DNA of 46,611 nt from Thermoleophilia bacterium (GCA_014534345.1 JACVRR010000005.1:1-46611), one strand, 5' to 3'; positions 24,459-35,490 are shown, counted from the stretch's first letter. Program-made: numbers and translations. Notes: generated from the sequence alone by a model not told the origin.

Positions 24459-26239
24459 CTACAGCGTTGCGGCGAGCCCCTCCGCCTCGGTGACGACGTC
24501 GTCGATCGCGGCCAGCCCGTCGTCCCAGAGGCCGCGCGCGCGCACGTCCAGCCCGACGATCGCCGCCAGGCGCTCCGGCGCGTCGGAGCCGCCCGCTCGC
24601 AGCAGACGGAGATAGGGCTCGACCATCGCCTCGCCCTCGCGCTCGTACCGCCGGAAGATCGCGAGCGAGAACAGGTAGCCGAACGCGTAGGCGTACACGT
24701 ACCCCGGCGAGAGCGCGAAGTGGCCGATGTAGCTCCACCACGGCCGGTAGTCGTCTCCCAACTCGACGACGTCGCCGAGCAGCGCCCCCTGCGTCTCGAG
24801 CCACAGCTCGCCGAAGCGGTCGGGCGAGAGCTCTCCGGCCTCACGGCGCTCGCGGTGGACCGCGTCCTCGAAGCGGTTGAGCGCGATCTGCCGGAACACC
24901 GTCGCGATGGCGTCGTCGATACGCCCGATCAGGAGGTCGAGCCGGCGGCGCGGGTCGTCGTCACGCTGCCGCAACGCGCCAAACGTGAGCGCCTCGGCGA
25001 AGACGGAGGCCGTCTCGGCCAGCGTCAGCGGCGTCTGCGAGTTGAGGACACCCGCCTCGGCGGCCAGGACGCCGTGCAGCCCGTGCCCGAGCTCGTGAGC
25101 GAGCGTCAGCACCGAGCGGCGGTCGCCCGTGAAGTTCATCAGGACGTACGGGTGGACGTCCGGGATGCGCGTCATGCAGTACGCGCCGGTGACCTTCCCG
25201 GGGCGCGCGCCGGCGTCGATCCAGCTCCCGTCGAAGAAGCGCTCGATCGTGCCGCCGACCTCGGCGGAGAAGCCGTGGAACGCCTCGAGGACGAGGTCGC
25301 GCGCCTCGCTCCACGAGACCGGGTCGGCGGGACCGGTGACGGGGGCGTAGCGATCCCAGTGCGCGAGGCGGGGGAGCCCGAGCAGCTTCGCCTTCAGCGC
25401 GTAGAACCGGCGGGGGATGTCGTAGCGGCCGACGACGGCGTCGATCAGCGTGTCCACGACCTCGTCGTCCACCTCGTTGTCGAGGTTGCGGTCGGCGAGC
25501 CAGTGCGGGTACGCGCGCAGGCGGTCGTCGATCGCCTTGTCCAGCAGGACCGCGTTGAACGCCGAGGTGCGCGTCCGCAGCCCCGGCTCGAGCGCCTCGG
25601 TGACGGCGGCGGCGACCGCCCGCCGCTCGTCGCGGTCGGCCGACTGCAGGCGGCTGAGCGCGTCGTCGAGCGACCGCGCGCCGTCGTCGAGCCGGACGCG
25701 CAGCGAGCTGAGCAGCTCCTGGTTGAGGCGGGCCCACGCCGTGCGGCCCGAGACCGCCTTCTCGGCGATGATCCGCTCCTCCGGCTCGCTGAGCAGGTGC
25801 GGGCGGTAGCGGCGGAGCGAGCGCAGGAAGTGCGCGTAGTGCTCGAGCTCGCCGGCGGCCAGCAGCGGCGCGGCGCGTTCGTCGGCGAGCGCCGTCCACT
25901 CGAGCGTGAAGAAGAGCAGCTCCGTCTCGAGGGCGGCCAGCCACTCCTGCGCCCGCTGCAGCAGCGCGCCCCGCGCGGGGTCCTCGGTGTCCTCGGAGAA
26001 GTGCATGTACGCGAACGAACGCACGCGCACCCGGGCGGCCTCGATCCGCTCGAGCTCGGCGACGGCCTCCGCCAGGTCGGCGGCGTCGAGCTCGCCGACG
26101 CGGCCCCGGTAGCGCTCGCGGAACCGCGCGGCCGCCGCGCGAACGTCCTCCAGGTCGGCCTCGAGGGCCGGGTCGTCGTCGCCGGCGTAGAGGTCGGACA
26201 GATCCCAGCTGACGTGCTCGGCACCGGTCGCGATCGTCG

Positions 26240-26243
<4 letters not shown>
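24459..26243 (-). CDS. pepF: Oligoendopeptidase F family M3 metallopeptidase
   Basis: Cytoplasmic zinc peptidase that degrades short peptides. The zinc motif HELGH is at residues 383-387, the third ligand region is [13 protein letters not shown] (about 407-419), and [10 protein letters not shown] precedes the active site, as in the M3B group. The N-terminal PepF helical domain is complete. At 594 residues it matches PepF. ATG at 26243 overlaps the stop of the upstream DUF255 gene (ATGA), so the two are co-translated. The link between the two functions is not understood. Confidence 0.95.
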
Positions 26244-28198
<1,955 letters not shown>

Positions 28199-28270
28199 GC
28201 CCGAACCGTAGTCACCGCGGTCAACCGGCAGGCTCTCGAGCGCGCAGGGAGGACGGCGCCGTGAATCTCG

Positions 28271-29599
28271 CTAGGGCGTCGCGAACCCGACTTCGAAGTC
28301 CCCCTCGGTCAGCACGTCGAGTCCCCCGGGCCCGGTCATCGGGAAGAACGGCGGCTCCGACGCGGTCGGGCACCTGGCCAGCGGCGGGAAGCCGAACGCG
28401 TGGCCGAGACGGTCGCCGGCTCCCGCCGCACCGGTGTCGACGAATCCGAGCCGCGCTCCCGCCCCGACCGAGACGGTGTCCATCGGATCGAACTCAAGAG
28501 ACGACGGTCCGTACGCGGCGACGTCGACCACGCCTGCGATGCTTGCCACCCGTCCGTCGTCGCCGAGGATCAGGCAGGTGACGCGACCGGAGATCAAGAT
28601 GTCCCACGGTCCTGTAGACCGGTAGGAGAAGATTCCCCGGCCGGTCTCGCCGCGGAGGCCGACAGTGGCAACCGCGTCCACGTCCACCTCCGTCGTCACG
28701 CCGGTCCGGTAGGAGACGAGGCCGCGACCTCTGACGAAGCCGCCGCGAACGAGGGTGGTCACCGTGGCTGCGTCGTTCGCGCTGCGGGGATCGGACGTTC
28801 GGGCGGAGACGCTTGCCGTGGCCACGAGCCGTGTTGGCATGACCGGCGCGCGCGCGACGATCCTCACCGTCACGGTTCGCGCGCGCGCGACCGCGCCGAT
28901 GGTGCAGACGGCCTCGGTCGGGCCGGTCGTGCACGTTCCGCGCTGCGTCGTCACCACCGGCGCTGCTGCACCGGCGGGAATCGACGTGCGGAGGACCACG
29001 CCGGCGGCCGCGTGGGGGCCGCGGTTGCGTACGACCACCCAGCGCGTGAGCTCGTGCCCGATCTGGACCGGATGCTCCGAGACGGTCTGCCGGACGGACA
29101 GGTCGGCCGATCGCCGGCCGCGAGCGGCGGTCGGAAGCTTCGGCTCGCCTGCGACGACGCCGCCCGCGCCCGCACCGCGCGGGGAGAGAGGGCGTCGCGC
29201 AGTCCGGCGGCGACGGGCGCTCGGCGGGCGCTCGGCGCGCGCCGTGCGCTCGACAGCAGAGTCGCCGGGGACCGATACCCGTTTGCCCTGCGGCCTCGTT
29301 GCCTCGCTCGGTGGCCGTGTCGACTCGCCGCGCGCACTCGTCGCCTGGTCGCGCTTGCCGAACACGGGCCCCAGGGACTGCGGAGACAACACGTCGACGA
29401 GCTTCTGCCGGAGGCCGAAAGCCGGCGTCACGAGCAGGACGCCGAGCGCCAGAGCCGCTGTGACAACGATCATGCGCGGCCGCGCGAACGCCGACGCCGC
29501 CGTTCCTCGGGCCACGGTGGCCTCCAGCAGCCGTCGCTGCTCGAGCTTCCTGCCGGGCGGGAGGTCGAATTCGGGGGGAAGCAACTGCCGCGCGCTCAC
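28271..29599 (-). CDS. One-TM surface protein with DUF11-like domain, partner of the ECF sigma factor
   Basis: A 442-residue protein. A short cytoplasmic segment with LLPPEFDLPPGRKLEQRRLL precedes one transmembrane helix (about 44-62). A Pro/Arg-rich stretch leads to a DUF11-type domain (about 165-270: SADLSVRQTVSEHPVQIG...VVRNRGPHAAAGVV...CTIGAVA). A C-terminal beta-rich domain contains SGRVTCLILGDDGRVASIAGVV, a pattern seen in many secreted actinobacterial proteins. GTG at 29599 overlaps the sigma-factor stop (GTGA). The cytoplasmic tail, single helix and coupling to an ECF gene suggest it regulates that sigma factor. No zinc-binding anti-sigma motif is visible, so this is inference. Confidence 0.8.
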   Translation of the reverse strand: MSARQLLPPEFDLPPGRKLEQRRLLEATVARGTAASAFARPRMIVVTAALALGVLLVTPAFGLRQKLVDVLSPQSLGPVFGKRDQATSARGESTRPPSEATRPQGKRVSVPGDSAVERTARAERPPSARRRRTARRPLSPRGAGAGGVVAGEPKLPTAARGRRSADLSVRQTVSEHPVQIGHELTRWVVVRNRGPHAAAGVVLRTSIPAGAAAPVVTTQRGTCTTGPTEAVCTIGAVARARTVTVRIVARAPVMPTRLVATASVSARTSDPRSANDAATVTTLVRGGFVRGRGLVSYRTGVTTEVDVDAVATVGLRGETGRGIFSYRSTGPWDILISGRVTCLILGDDGRVASIAGVVDVAAYGPSSLEFDPMDTVSVGAGARLGFVDTGAAGAGDRLGHAFGFPPLARCPTASEPPFFPMTGPGGLDVLTEGDFEVGFATP

Positions 29600-30189
29600 A
29601 GAACGACACTCCTGGCGTCGGGGTCTCCCAGTTCATGTCCGTTCGCGTCGGCGAGTTCCCGGAGAGCTGCCCGCGCACGGGCGAGGCGTGACCGGATCGT
29701 CCCGACCGGGACGTCGAGCGCGACGGCTGCTTCCTCGTAGCTCAGCTCCGACCAGATGCAGAGCGCGACAACGTCCTGCTGATCCTTGCGGAGCCGGCCG
29801 ACCAGCCGAAGCAGCGCGCGCATCCGCTGCTCGGCATCCACGCGCGCGAGCGCGTCGGCGCTCCCGTCCGACGACGGCTCTGCCCGGTCCATGCCCTCGA
29901 GGGCGTTCCGCTGCCGCCGGAGCGACCGTCGTCGATTCCGGACGAGGTTGGTCGCGATCCCGTAGAGCCACGGCAGCACTTTCCCGTTCTCGACTCGGAC
30001 GTCGCGCCGGCGCCGGAAAGCCTCGAGGAAGACGACGGCGGTCAGTTCCTCGGCGTCCGACCAGTCGCCGAGGCGCCGGAACAGGTAGTTGTAGACCGCG
30101 CGGCAGTGGCGCTCGTAGAGGTCGCCGAACGCGCCGGCGTCGCCCGCGGCCGCGCGCCTCCAGAGCACGTCGTCGCTCGGCGGCTCCAT
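29596..30189 (-). CDS. ECF-type RNA polymerase sigma-70 factor
   Basis: Sigma factor with region 2 (AFGDLYERHCRAVYNYLFRRLGDWSDAEELTAVVF, then KVLPWLYGIATNLVRNRRRS) and region 4 (QQDVVALCIWSELSYEEAAVALDVPVGTIRSRLARARAAL), the helix-turn-helix that reads -35 elements. There is no region 1.1 or 3, as in ECF factors. The ATG at 30189 is preferred: AGGAAGGGAG lies directly before it. An ATG 42 nt upstream (30231) is possible. Length is 197 residues. It overlaps the downstream membrane protein by 4 nt. Between it and the HMG-CoA lyase stop there are about 90 bp with no clear promoter, so linkage to that gene is open. Confidence 0.93.
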   Translation of the reverse strand: MEPPSDDVLWRRAAAGDAGAFGDLYERHCRAVYNYLFRRLGDWSDAEELTAVVFLEAFRRRRDVRVENGKVLPWLYGIATNLVRNRRRSLRRQRNALEGMDRAEPSSDGSADALARVDAEQRMRALLRLVGRLRKDQQDVVALCIWSELSYEEAAVALDVPVGTIRSRLARARAALRELADANGHELGDPDARSVVL

Positions 30190-30278
30190 CTCCCTTCCTA
30201 TGTCCGTGAACAGCGGCGAGTTCCCCGACATGATCGCGCGCGCGCTCGCGCCGACCCCGCCGGACGGTGACCGAGCCG

Positions 30279-31172
30279 TCAGGATGCGCGCGCTGCGCTC
30301 GCCATACGCGCCGGAAACGTGCCCGCCCGGTAGACACGTCCAGGGAGCTCGCGCTCGAGCAGCCGCTCGACCCACTCGGCAACGCCGATGAGCGCGTCGA
30401 GGTCGACGCGCGTGTCGACTCCCTCGCGCTCCAGCAGGTAGACGAGGTCCTCCGTCGCGACGTTCCCGGTGGCGCGCGGGGCGAACGGGCAGCCGCCGAG
30501 GCCGCCGACGGACGCGTCGAGGATGGTCGCGCCCGCCTCGAGCGCGGCCCAGGCGTTCGCGACTCCGGTGTTGCGCGTGTCGTGGAAGTGCCCGCCCACC
30601 CGTCGTCCGAGCTCGCCGACGCGCTCCACCAGCTCCTTCACTTGCCCGGGCGTCGCGACGCCGATCGTGTCGGCCAGCACCACCTCGTCCGCGGGGAGCC
30701 GCGCCGCCAGGCCGACGACCCGGTCGGGGTCGACCTCGCCCTCGAATGGGCAGCCGAAGGCGACGCTGACCGTGACCGTCGTCGGCCGGTCGGAGCGGCC
30801 AAGGATCGCCGTCGCGTGCCGCAGCGCCTCGTCGAGGGTGGCGTTCGCGTTCCGGCGGTTGAACGACTCGGTCGCCGCGAGCGTCACGTTCACGCGATCG
30901 AGGCTGGTCGCGAGCAGGCGCTCGAACCCGCGCTCGTTGAGGACGAGCCCGGAGTACTCCGTGCCCGCGCGCTGCTCGATCCCCGCGACCACCTCCTCGG
31001 CGCCCGCCATCTGCGGCACGCGCCGCTCGTCGACGAAGCTGACCCCCTCGACGCGCGGCAGGCCGGCCGCGGCGAGCCGGTTGACCAGCTCCGCACGGCT
31101 CGCGGGGGACAGGACGTCCCGCTCGTTCTGCAGGCCGTCGCGCGGCCCGACGTCGCAGACGGTCACTCGCAC
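30279..31172 (-). CDS. mvaB: Hydroxymethylglutaryl-CoA lyase
   Basis: TIM-barrel lyase cleaving HMG-CoA to acetoacetate and acetyl-CoA, the last step of leucine breakdown. GPRDGLQNE is at about residues 9-17, and the family signature VGGLGGCPFAPRATGNVATED contains the catalytic Cys. GHFHDTRNTGVANA carries the metal-binding His pair. At 297 residues it is full length. GTG at 31172 has a usual N-terminus (MRVTVCDVGPRDG). No other leucine-catabolism gene is beside it. HMG-CoA lyase is the best call, given the CPFAP signature; related lyase-type aldolases lack it. Confidence 0.93.
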   Translation of the reverse strand: MRVTVCDVGPRDGLQNERDVLSPASRAELVNRLAAAGLPRVEGVSFVDERRVPQMAGAEEVVAGIEQRAGTEYSGLVLNERGFERLLATSLDRVNVTLAATESFNRRNANATLDEALRHATAILGRSDRPTTVTVSVAFGCPFEGEVDPDRVVGLAARLPADEVVLADTIGVATPGQVKELVERVGELGRRVGGHFHDTRNTGVANAWAALEAGATILDASVGGLGGCPFAPRATGNVATEDLVYLLEREGVDTRVDLDALIGVAEWVERLLERELPGRVYRAGTFPARMASAARAS

Positions 31173-31191
31173 GGGCGGGGACGGTAGCCGA

Positions 31192-31599
31192 CTACACCCG
31201 GTACGCGGTCACCCGCTCGACGCGGATGCGGACGATCACTCGCTTCTCGCCCGGCTTCAGGGGATAGCGATCCCAGCCGCGGTACCGCCTTCCGAGCCGG
31301 TGGATGCTCTCCTCCGCGCCCTCCTCCACGAGGTCGGCGGTACCGCTCACCGACACCCAGCGCCACGGGTCGTGACGGTCGACCACGAGCAGCGAGACGC
31401 GCGGATCGCGGCGGAGGTACTCCAGCTTCGCCCGCCCCTCGGCCGTGTTGAAGAGGGGCCGCTCGCCGTCCCAGTCGACCCAGACGACCGTCTGATGCGG
31501 CGACCCGTCCGGCCGGAGCACGGCAGCGGTCCCGAAGTTCGGCTCCACGAAGAGAAGCGCCTCCGCCTCCGTGAGCTTCCGTTCCGCGCGCAGTGCCAC
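31192..31599 (-). CDS. PPOX-class (pyridoxamine 5'-phosphate oxidase-like) oxidoreductase, probably F420-dependent
   Basis: A 135-residue split-barrel flavin/deazaflavin reductase of the TIGR03618-type group. It contains NFGTAAVLRPDGSPHQTVVWVDWDGE, then FNTAEGRAKLEYLRRDPRVSLLVVD, DPWRWVSVSGTADLV and HRLGRRYRGWDRYP near the end. Many actinobacterial members bind F420. That cofactor is available because fbiC is present in the window, though FMN cannot be excluded. GTG at 31599 has a clear GAGGAG Shine-Dalgarno. It is divergent from the subtilase across a 260-bp region with palindromic operators, and is followed by mvaB after 19 bp. Confidence 0.88.
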   Translation of the reverse strand: MALRAERKLTEAEALLFVEPNFGTAAVLRPDGSPHQTVVWVDWDGERPLFNTAEGRAKLEYLRRDPRVSLLVVDRHDPWRWVSVSGTADLVEEGAEESIHRLGRRYRGWDRYPLKPGEKRVIVRIRVERVTAYRV

Positions 31600-31698
31600 C
31601 GCTTCTCCTCGTGCCGCGATCGGTTCGTCCCTCCCCGGGAGCGCAACGAAACGGCGACCCTTGCGGTAGCGGCGCCGCCGGGCTCGCCGGCGGTGGTG

Positions 31699-31718
31699 TT
31701 GATTGAGGAATCAATCGG
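31699..31718. promoter_or_regulatory. Palindromic operator, left copy of a tandem pair
   Basis: TTGATTGAGGAATCAATCGG. Its core TTGATT-GAGG-AATCAA is a perfect 6-bp inverted repeat. It matches the neighbouring copy at 16 of 20 positions, and the two start 21 bp apart, so they face the same side of the helix. Palindromes of this style are typical of TetR-family operators. It lies between the PPOX gene (minus) and the subtilase (plus). Confidence 0.7.
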
Positions 31719-31719
31719 A

Positions 31720-31739
31720 TTGACTGATAAATCAGTCGG
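31720..31739. promoter_or_regulatory. Palindromic operator, right copy of a tandem pair
   Basis: TTGACTGATAAATCAGTCGG. Its core GACTGAT-AA-ATCAGTC is a perfect 7-bp inverted repeat. Differences from the left copy keep dyad symmetry: T to C in the left arm is matched by A to G in the right arm. This is evidence of selection on the palindrome rather than simple duplication. Confidence 0.72.
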
Positions 31740-31763
31740 TAAAGGACGGCACGCTTTCCTGTT

Positions 31764-31780
31764 CGAAACTCCTAGTTTCG
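31764..31780. promoter_or_regulatory. Third palindrome, overlapping a candidate -10 of the subtilase
   Basis: CGAAACT-CCT-AGTTTCG is a perfect 7-bp inverted repeat unlike the two upstream operators. It contains TAGTTT (31773-31778), a TAnnnT -10 candidate. That would put the start near 31785 and give a 75-nt leader with small hairpins (CGGGC-TCTTC-GCCCG at 31817-31831) and an AGGGGG Shine-Dalgarno before the ATG. Confidence 0.5.
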
Positions 31781-31859
31781 GACTCTGGCGCGCGGGGAAA
31801 TACGGGCTACCTTTTCCGGGCTCTTCGCCCGATCTAGGCGACCTACCAGGGGGTAAAGC

Positions 31860-34800
31860 ATGGGAAGGACTCTGTCGAGGCTCCGCAGCCTGCGGTTCGT
31901 CTCGGTCGCGCTCGGCGCGCTGGTGCTGTGTGGGACGGCACTCACCGCGACGAGCGCGAGCGTGACGATCGACACCGTCGGCGGCCAGACCGTCAGCGGC
32001 GGCAAGGTGAAGAACCCCGTCTCGGGCGCGGTCACCGTCGCCGGGCGCGCCGGCGCGATCGGCGGCGGCGACACGTCGTCCACCGAGCCGGCCGCGAAGC
32101 CGCTCGTGGCCGATGCCGGCGACAGCGCGTTCGTGGCCGCCGGCCAGCCGGCGACGCTGCTGGGCGCGGGCTACGGCGGCGCGGAGCCGTACACGTTCTC
32201 GTGGTCGACGTCGGCCGGGACGCTGGCCGCCACCGACGCCCCGACCGCTCAGGTGAACGGCGCGCCGGTCGGCACGCACACCGCGACGCTGACCATCCGC
32301 GACAGCGCCGGCGCGACCGCGACCGACACGGTCAAGTTCGTCGTCTACCAGCCGACGACGCAGCGCGTCCTCGACAAGACGCAACTCGACCCGACGCCGG
32401 GCGCGCTCGGCCTGACCCACTTCGACTTCCCGTTCACCGTCGCGCCCGACACGGCCAGCATCAAGGCGGTCATGACGCACCTCGTGGCGACGAACGACTA
32501 CGACCTCAAGCTCCTCGACCCGTCCGGCAAGGAGCGCGCGTTCCCGGGGCTGTTCGTCCCGAACACGCGCGAGGAAGCGACCATCCAGAATCCCGAGCCG
32601 GGGACGTGGACGGCGCGCGTCGAGCGATACGCGACCGCAGCCGACGAAGTCCGCGTGACGGTGGACGCCGTGCTGACCGGCGGGGACCCGCGGCCGCAGG
32701 TGTCGTCGGGCGGCCCGTACCGCTTCGCGCTCGGCGACAAGCAAGCGCTGGACGGGACGGTGGCCGGTGGGACGGCACCGCTCTCGGTCGGGTGGGACAC
32801 CGACGGGGACGGCGTCTACGAGCTGAGTGGAGTCGACGTGACGGCGAACCTCGGCGAGGGCAAGCACATCGTCACGGTGAAGGCAACCGACGCGAAGGGC
32901 CTCGAGCGGCGCGAGACGACGTCGGTGCTCGTGGCGGACGCGGCCCGGCTTGCCGCGGAGACCACCGCGCTGACCGTCGTCGCGATCGCCGATACCGGCA
33001 TCAACCCGTACCACCTCGAGTTCTCCGCCGAGACGTACCCCGACCCGGACGTCCTGCGGCTGACGAACAACTTCACGAAGCACCCCTCCGAGTACCTGAA
33101 CGGCTATCCGAAGGAGGCGAAGGCGCTGCCGGTCACGCTCGGCCAGGGCTACTACCCGGAGCGCGACCGGCCGATCTGGACGGGCAACACGACGATCGAG
33201 CCGGGCAAGCTGTACTGGATCCCGGGGACGAAGATCGTCGGCGCGATCGACTCGGGCGGCTCGACCGGCGCCACCTCGAGCGACGACCCGCATCCCATCC
33301 TGGACGACAACGGTCACGGCAGCGGCTCCGCCTCGGTGTCCGCTGGAAACCGCTACGGCTACTGCCCGACCTGTCTGCTGGTCGTCACCGAGGGCCTGAC
33401 CGACGGTCTCACCGCTGCCGCTCAGCTGCCGTGGGTCGACCTGAACTCGAACAGCTGGGGCACGGTCGGCGGCGCGCCGCTCGGGCTCGTGGCGGGCGGG
33501 AACCGCGCGAGCAAGACGGCGGTCGAGCGCGGTCAGACGGTGCTGTTCGCGGCCGGGAACGGCGTCGGCAACGCGTTCGACGTCCCGCAGGCCTCGTACG
33601 GCTCGCAGCAGGTCGGCCCGGACTGGAACGTGATCGTCGGCGCGATCCGGCGCGACAACCAGCGGGCGATCGTCGGCGACGCGATCCCGGTGCACATCTC
33701 GGCCTGGGGCGACGGCAACCTGCCGTCCGCGTGCCGGACCGGCACCGTGGGCCAGTGCGCGTTCGGCGGCACGTCCGCGGCGACGCCGTACACCGCCGGC
33801 GTGTTCGGAACGGTGCTGACCGCGGTTCGCCGAGCGCTCGGCGACACGGCCGTCGGCCAGCGGCCCGGCCAAGTGATCGCCGAGGGCCTGCCGATCGCCG
33901 AGAGCGAGTTCCTCGCCGACGGGAGACTGACCCGGGCGGAGCTCCGCGAGGCGATCCTGCGAACGGCGTTCCCGCTCAACCAAGGGAACGCGATGTCGCC
34001 GTATCCGTACCCGGCGACCGCGCCGTACCTCGGCGAGGCGAACGTCCTCTTCGAGGGCTGGGGAGCGGCGACGCCGGAGTCGGCGCAGCGGGCGATCGAC
34101 GTCCTGCTCGGCCGCGAGCTGATGCCCGAGCGACCGTTCGAGGAGAGCTTCTTCGCGCTCGACCGCGGCATCCGCGACCATCTGTACGGCGGCTACGACC
34201 GCGACGGCGACGGCAACACCGACGTCTCGCCGCTGCCGTCCTCGTTCGTGATGCCGAACGTCGACCTGACCACCGTGCCGGGCGTCTTGACCGCGCTCGG
34301 CGCGGCCGCGGCGGCGCAGGCGGACCTCTCGTACGAGAACGATCCGGCCGGCTCGAACCCGCTCGCGTTCTACCTCCACCGCGTCGTCAGCGCGGCACCG
34401 GGCGTGACGGGCTGCGGCGCGACGAACAACGAGCTGTTCATGGATCAGACGAATAGCTCGGGCGATCTCGAGCCGTGCTTCGAGAGCCGGATCACGAGCG
34501 TCCCGGCCGCGTACCGCCCGATCGGGATCTTCCCGTCGAAGGGCACCCTGTCGGCGCCGCTCCCGGCCGGCTCGAGGGTGAACGTCGAGCTCTACATCAC
34601 CACCGAGACGCCCTCGCTGGTGCGCCCGACCGGCGTGCTGATGGCCACCGACCGCGAGCTCGGCGAGGGCCGCGGCCCGCTCCAGGTCGTGCGGGGCAGC
34701 GGGGCGGCCGGCGTCGCGTGTGCGACGCTCGGCGAGGCCTGCTGGACGAAGTACACCTGGTCGTTCGACACGACGCGGCCGGCCTTCACCGGCGAGCAGC

Positions 34801-35432
34801 TGACGTTCCAGGTGCAGTTCCTCGGCACGCGCTCGACGGCGTTCGGCGTCGAAGGGGCGCACGCCTCGCGGATCTCAATCACGCCGGGCCCGATGCCGCC
34901 GAGCGGCCTCGAGTTCGGGGCGACGATCGACGAGCCCGCGAACGGGTCGCGCGTGACCGAGGGCGAGATCGTGGCCGGCGGCCGGGTCGCGTTCCCGAAC
35001 CTCGGCTCCGATCCGACCGGTGCCGGCGGCCACCCGACCACCAAGCGGGTCGACGTGTCGGTGGACGACCCGTCGTTCGCCAACCCGATCGAGGCGAACC
35101 TCGACACGGCGTCCGGAACCTGGAGCGCGCCGCTCGGGAAGCTCGCCCTCGGCGAGCACACCGTGTACGCGCGGGCGTCGATGGACGGCACGAGGTCCGA
35201 GGTCGCGTCGTCGACGTTCACCGTGGTCGAGAACGCCGAGGTGCAGTGGCAGATCGTGAGTAAGAACAGCGCGCCGAAGACCGACGCGTGGAAGCTCGCG
35301 ACCGGCCTGCAGTCCTGGACGTTCGGCTTCGACACGGCGAACTACGCGAGCGGCCCGAACACGATCGTCGTGCGGCTCCTCGAGGCAGGCAACGAGACCG
35401 CACGCGCGACGGCGAGCGCCAAGTTCAAGTAG
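31860..35432 (+). CDS. Large secreted S8 family serine peptidase (subtilase) with PKD-like domains
   Basis: A 1190-residue extracellular protease. A Sec signal occupies residues 1-34 (hydrophobic RFVSVALGALVLCGTALTA). Next come a PKD-like Ig domain (about 85-165), a PPC/P-like beta domain (about 175-270) and a second Ig-like domain with DTDGDG (about 275-365). The subtilase domain has catalytic Asp378 (ADTG), His486 (NGHGSG), oxyanion Asn567 (AAGNG) and Ser639 (GTSAATP), all present. A calcium-like DRDGDGNTD follows near 780, then C-terminal beta domains. The catalytic domain starts unusually far from the N-terminus. No LPXTG or terminal anchor is visible, so it is probably released. The ATG follows AGGGGG by 6 nt. 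Confidence 0.93.
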   Translation: MGRTLSRLRSLRFVSVALGALVLCGTALTATSASVTIDTVGGQTVSGGKVKNPVSGAVTVAGRAGAIGGGDTSSTEPAAKPLVADAGDSAFVAAGQPATLLGAGYGGAEPYTFSWSTSAGTLAATDAPTAQVNGAPVGTHTATLTIRDSAGATATDTVKFVVYQPTTQRVLDKTQLDPTPGALGLTHFDFPFTVAPDTASIKAVMTHLVATNDYDLKLLDPSGKERAFPGLFVPNTREEATIQNPEPGTWTARVERYATAADEVRVTVDAVLTGGDPRPQVSSGGPYRFALGDKQALDGTVAGGTAPLSVGWDTDGDGVYELSGVDVTANLGEGKHIVTVKATDAKGLERRETTSVLVADAARLAAETTALTVVAIADTGINPYHLEFSAETYPDPDVLRLTNNFTKHPSEYLNGYPKEAKALPVTLGQGYYPERDRPIWTGNTTIEPGKLYWIPGTKIVGAIDSGGSTGATSSDDPHPILDDNGHGSGSASVSAGNRYGYCPTCLLVVTEGLTDGLTAAAQLPWVDLNSNSWGTVGGAPLGLVAGGNRASKTAVERGQTVLFAAGNGVGNAFDVPQASYGSQQVGPDWNVIVGAIRRDNQRAIVGDAIPVHISAWGDGNLPSACRTGTVGQCAFGGTSAATPYTAGVFGTVLTAVRRALGDTAVGQRPGQVIAEGLPIAESEFLADGRLTRAELREAILRTAFPLNQGNAMSPYPYPATAPYLGEANVLFEGWGAATPESAQRAIDVLLGRELMPERPFEESFFALDRGIRDHLYGGYDRDGDGNTDVSPLPSSFVMPNVDLTTVPGVLTALGAAAAAQADLSYENDPAGSNPLAFYLHRVVSAAPGVTGCGATNNELFMDQTNSSGDLEPCFESRITSVPAAYRPIGIFPSKGTLSAPLPAGSRVNVELYITTETPSLVRPTGVLMATDRELGEGRGPLQVVRGSGAAGVACATLGEACWTKYTWSFDTTRPAFTGEQLTFQVQFLGTRSTAFGVEGAHASRISITPGPMPPSGLEFGATIDEPANGSRVTEGEIVAGGRVAFPNLGSDPTGAGGHPTTKRVDVSVDDPSFANPIEANLDTASGTWSAPLGKLALGEHTVYARASMDGTRSEVASSTFTVVENAEVQWQIVSKNSAPKTDAWKLATGLQSWTFGFDTANYASGPNTIVVRLLEAGNETARATASAKFK

Positions 35433-35454
35433 CGCCTCGCCGTCCTCCCCACCC

Positions 35455-35488
35455 AGACCGCGGCCGGCCTCAGCGCCGGCCGCGGTCT
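35455..35488 (+). terminator. 14-bp hairpin after the subtilase gene
   Basis: AGACCGCGGCCGGC and GCCGGCCGCGGTCT pair perfectly around a CTCAGC loop, 22 bp after the subtilase stop. Only TA follows, so it is a U-poor terminator. A very stable GC stem right after a long gene makes a terminator role likely. Confidence 0.75.
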
Positions 35489-35490
35489 TA

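Noticed and set aside
31781-31859. Cyclic di-GMP or other known riboswitch in the subtilase leader
   Set aside because: Only short local stems are present. The conserved GEMM bases and other known aptamer motifs are missing.
31347-34862. 1171-codon minus-strand frame opposite the subtilase
   Set aside because: Low-complexity Arg/Glu/Val product spanning the protease, its promoter and the PPOX gene. It is a shadow of the high-GC third-position bias.
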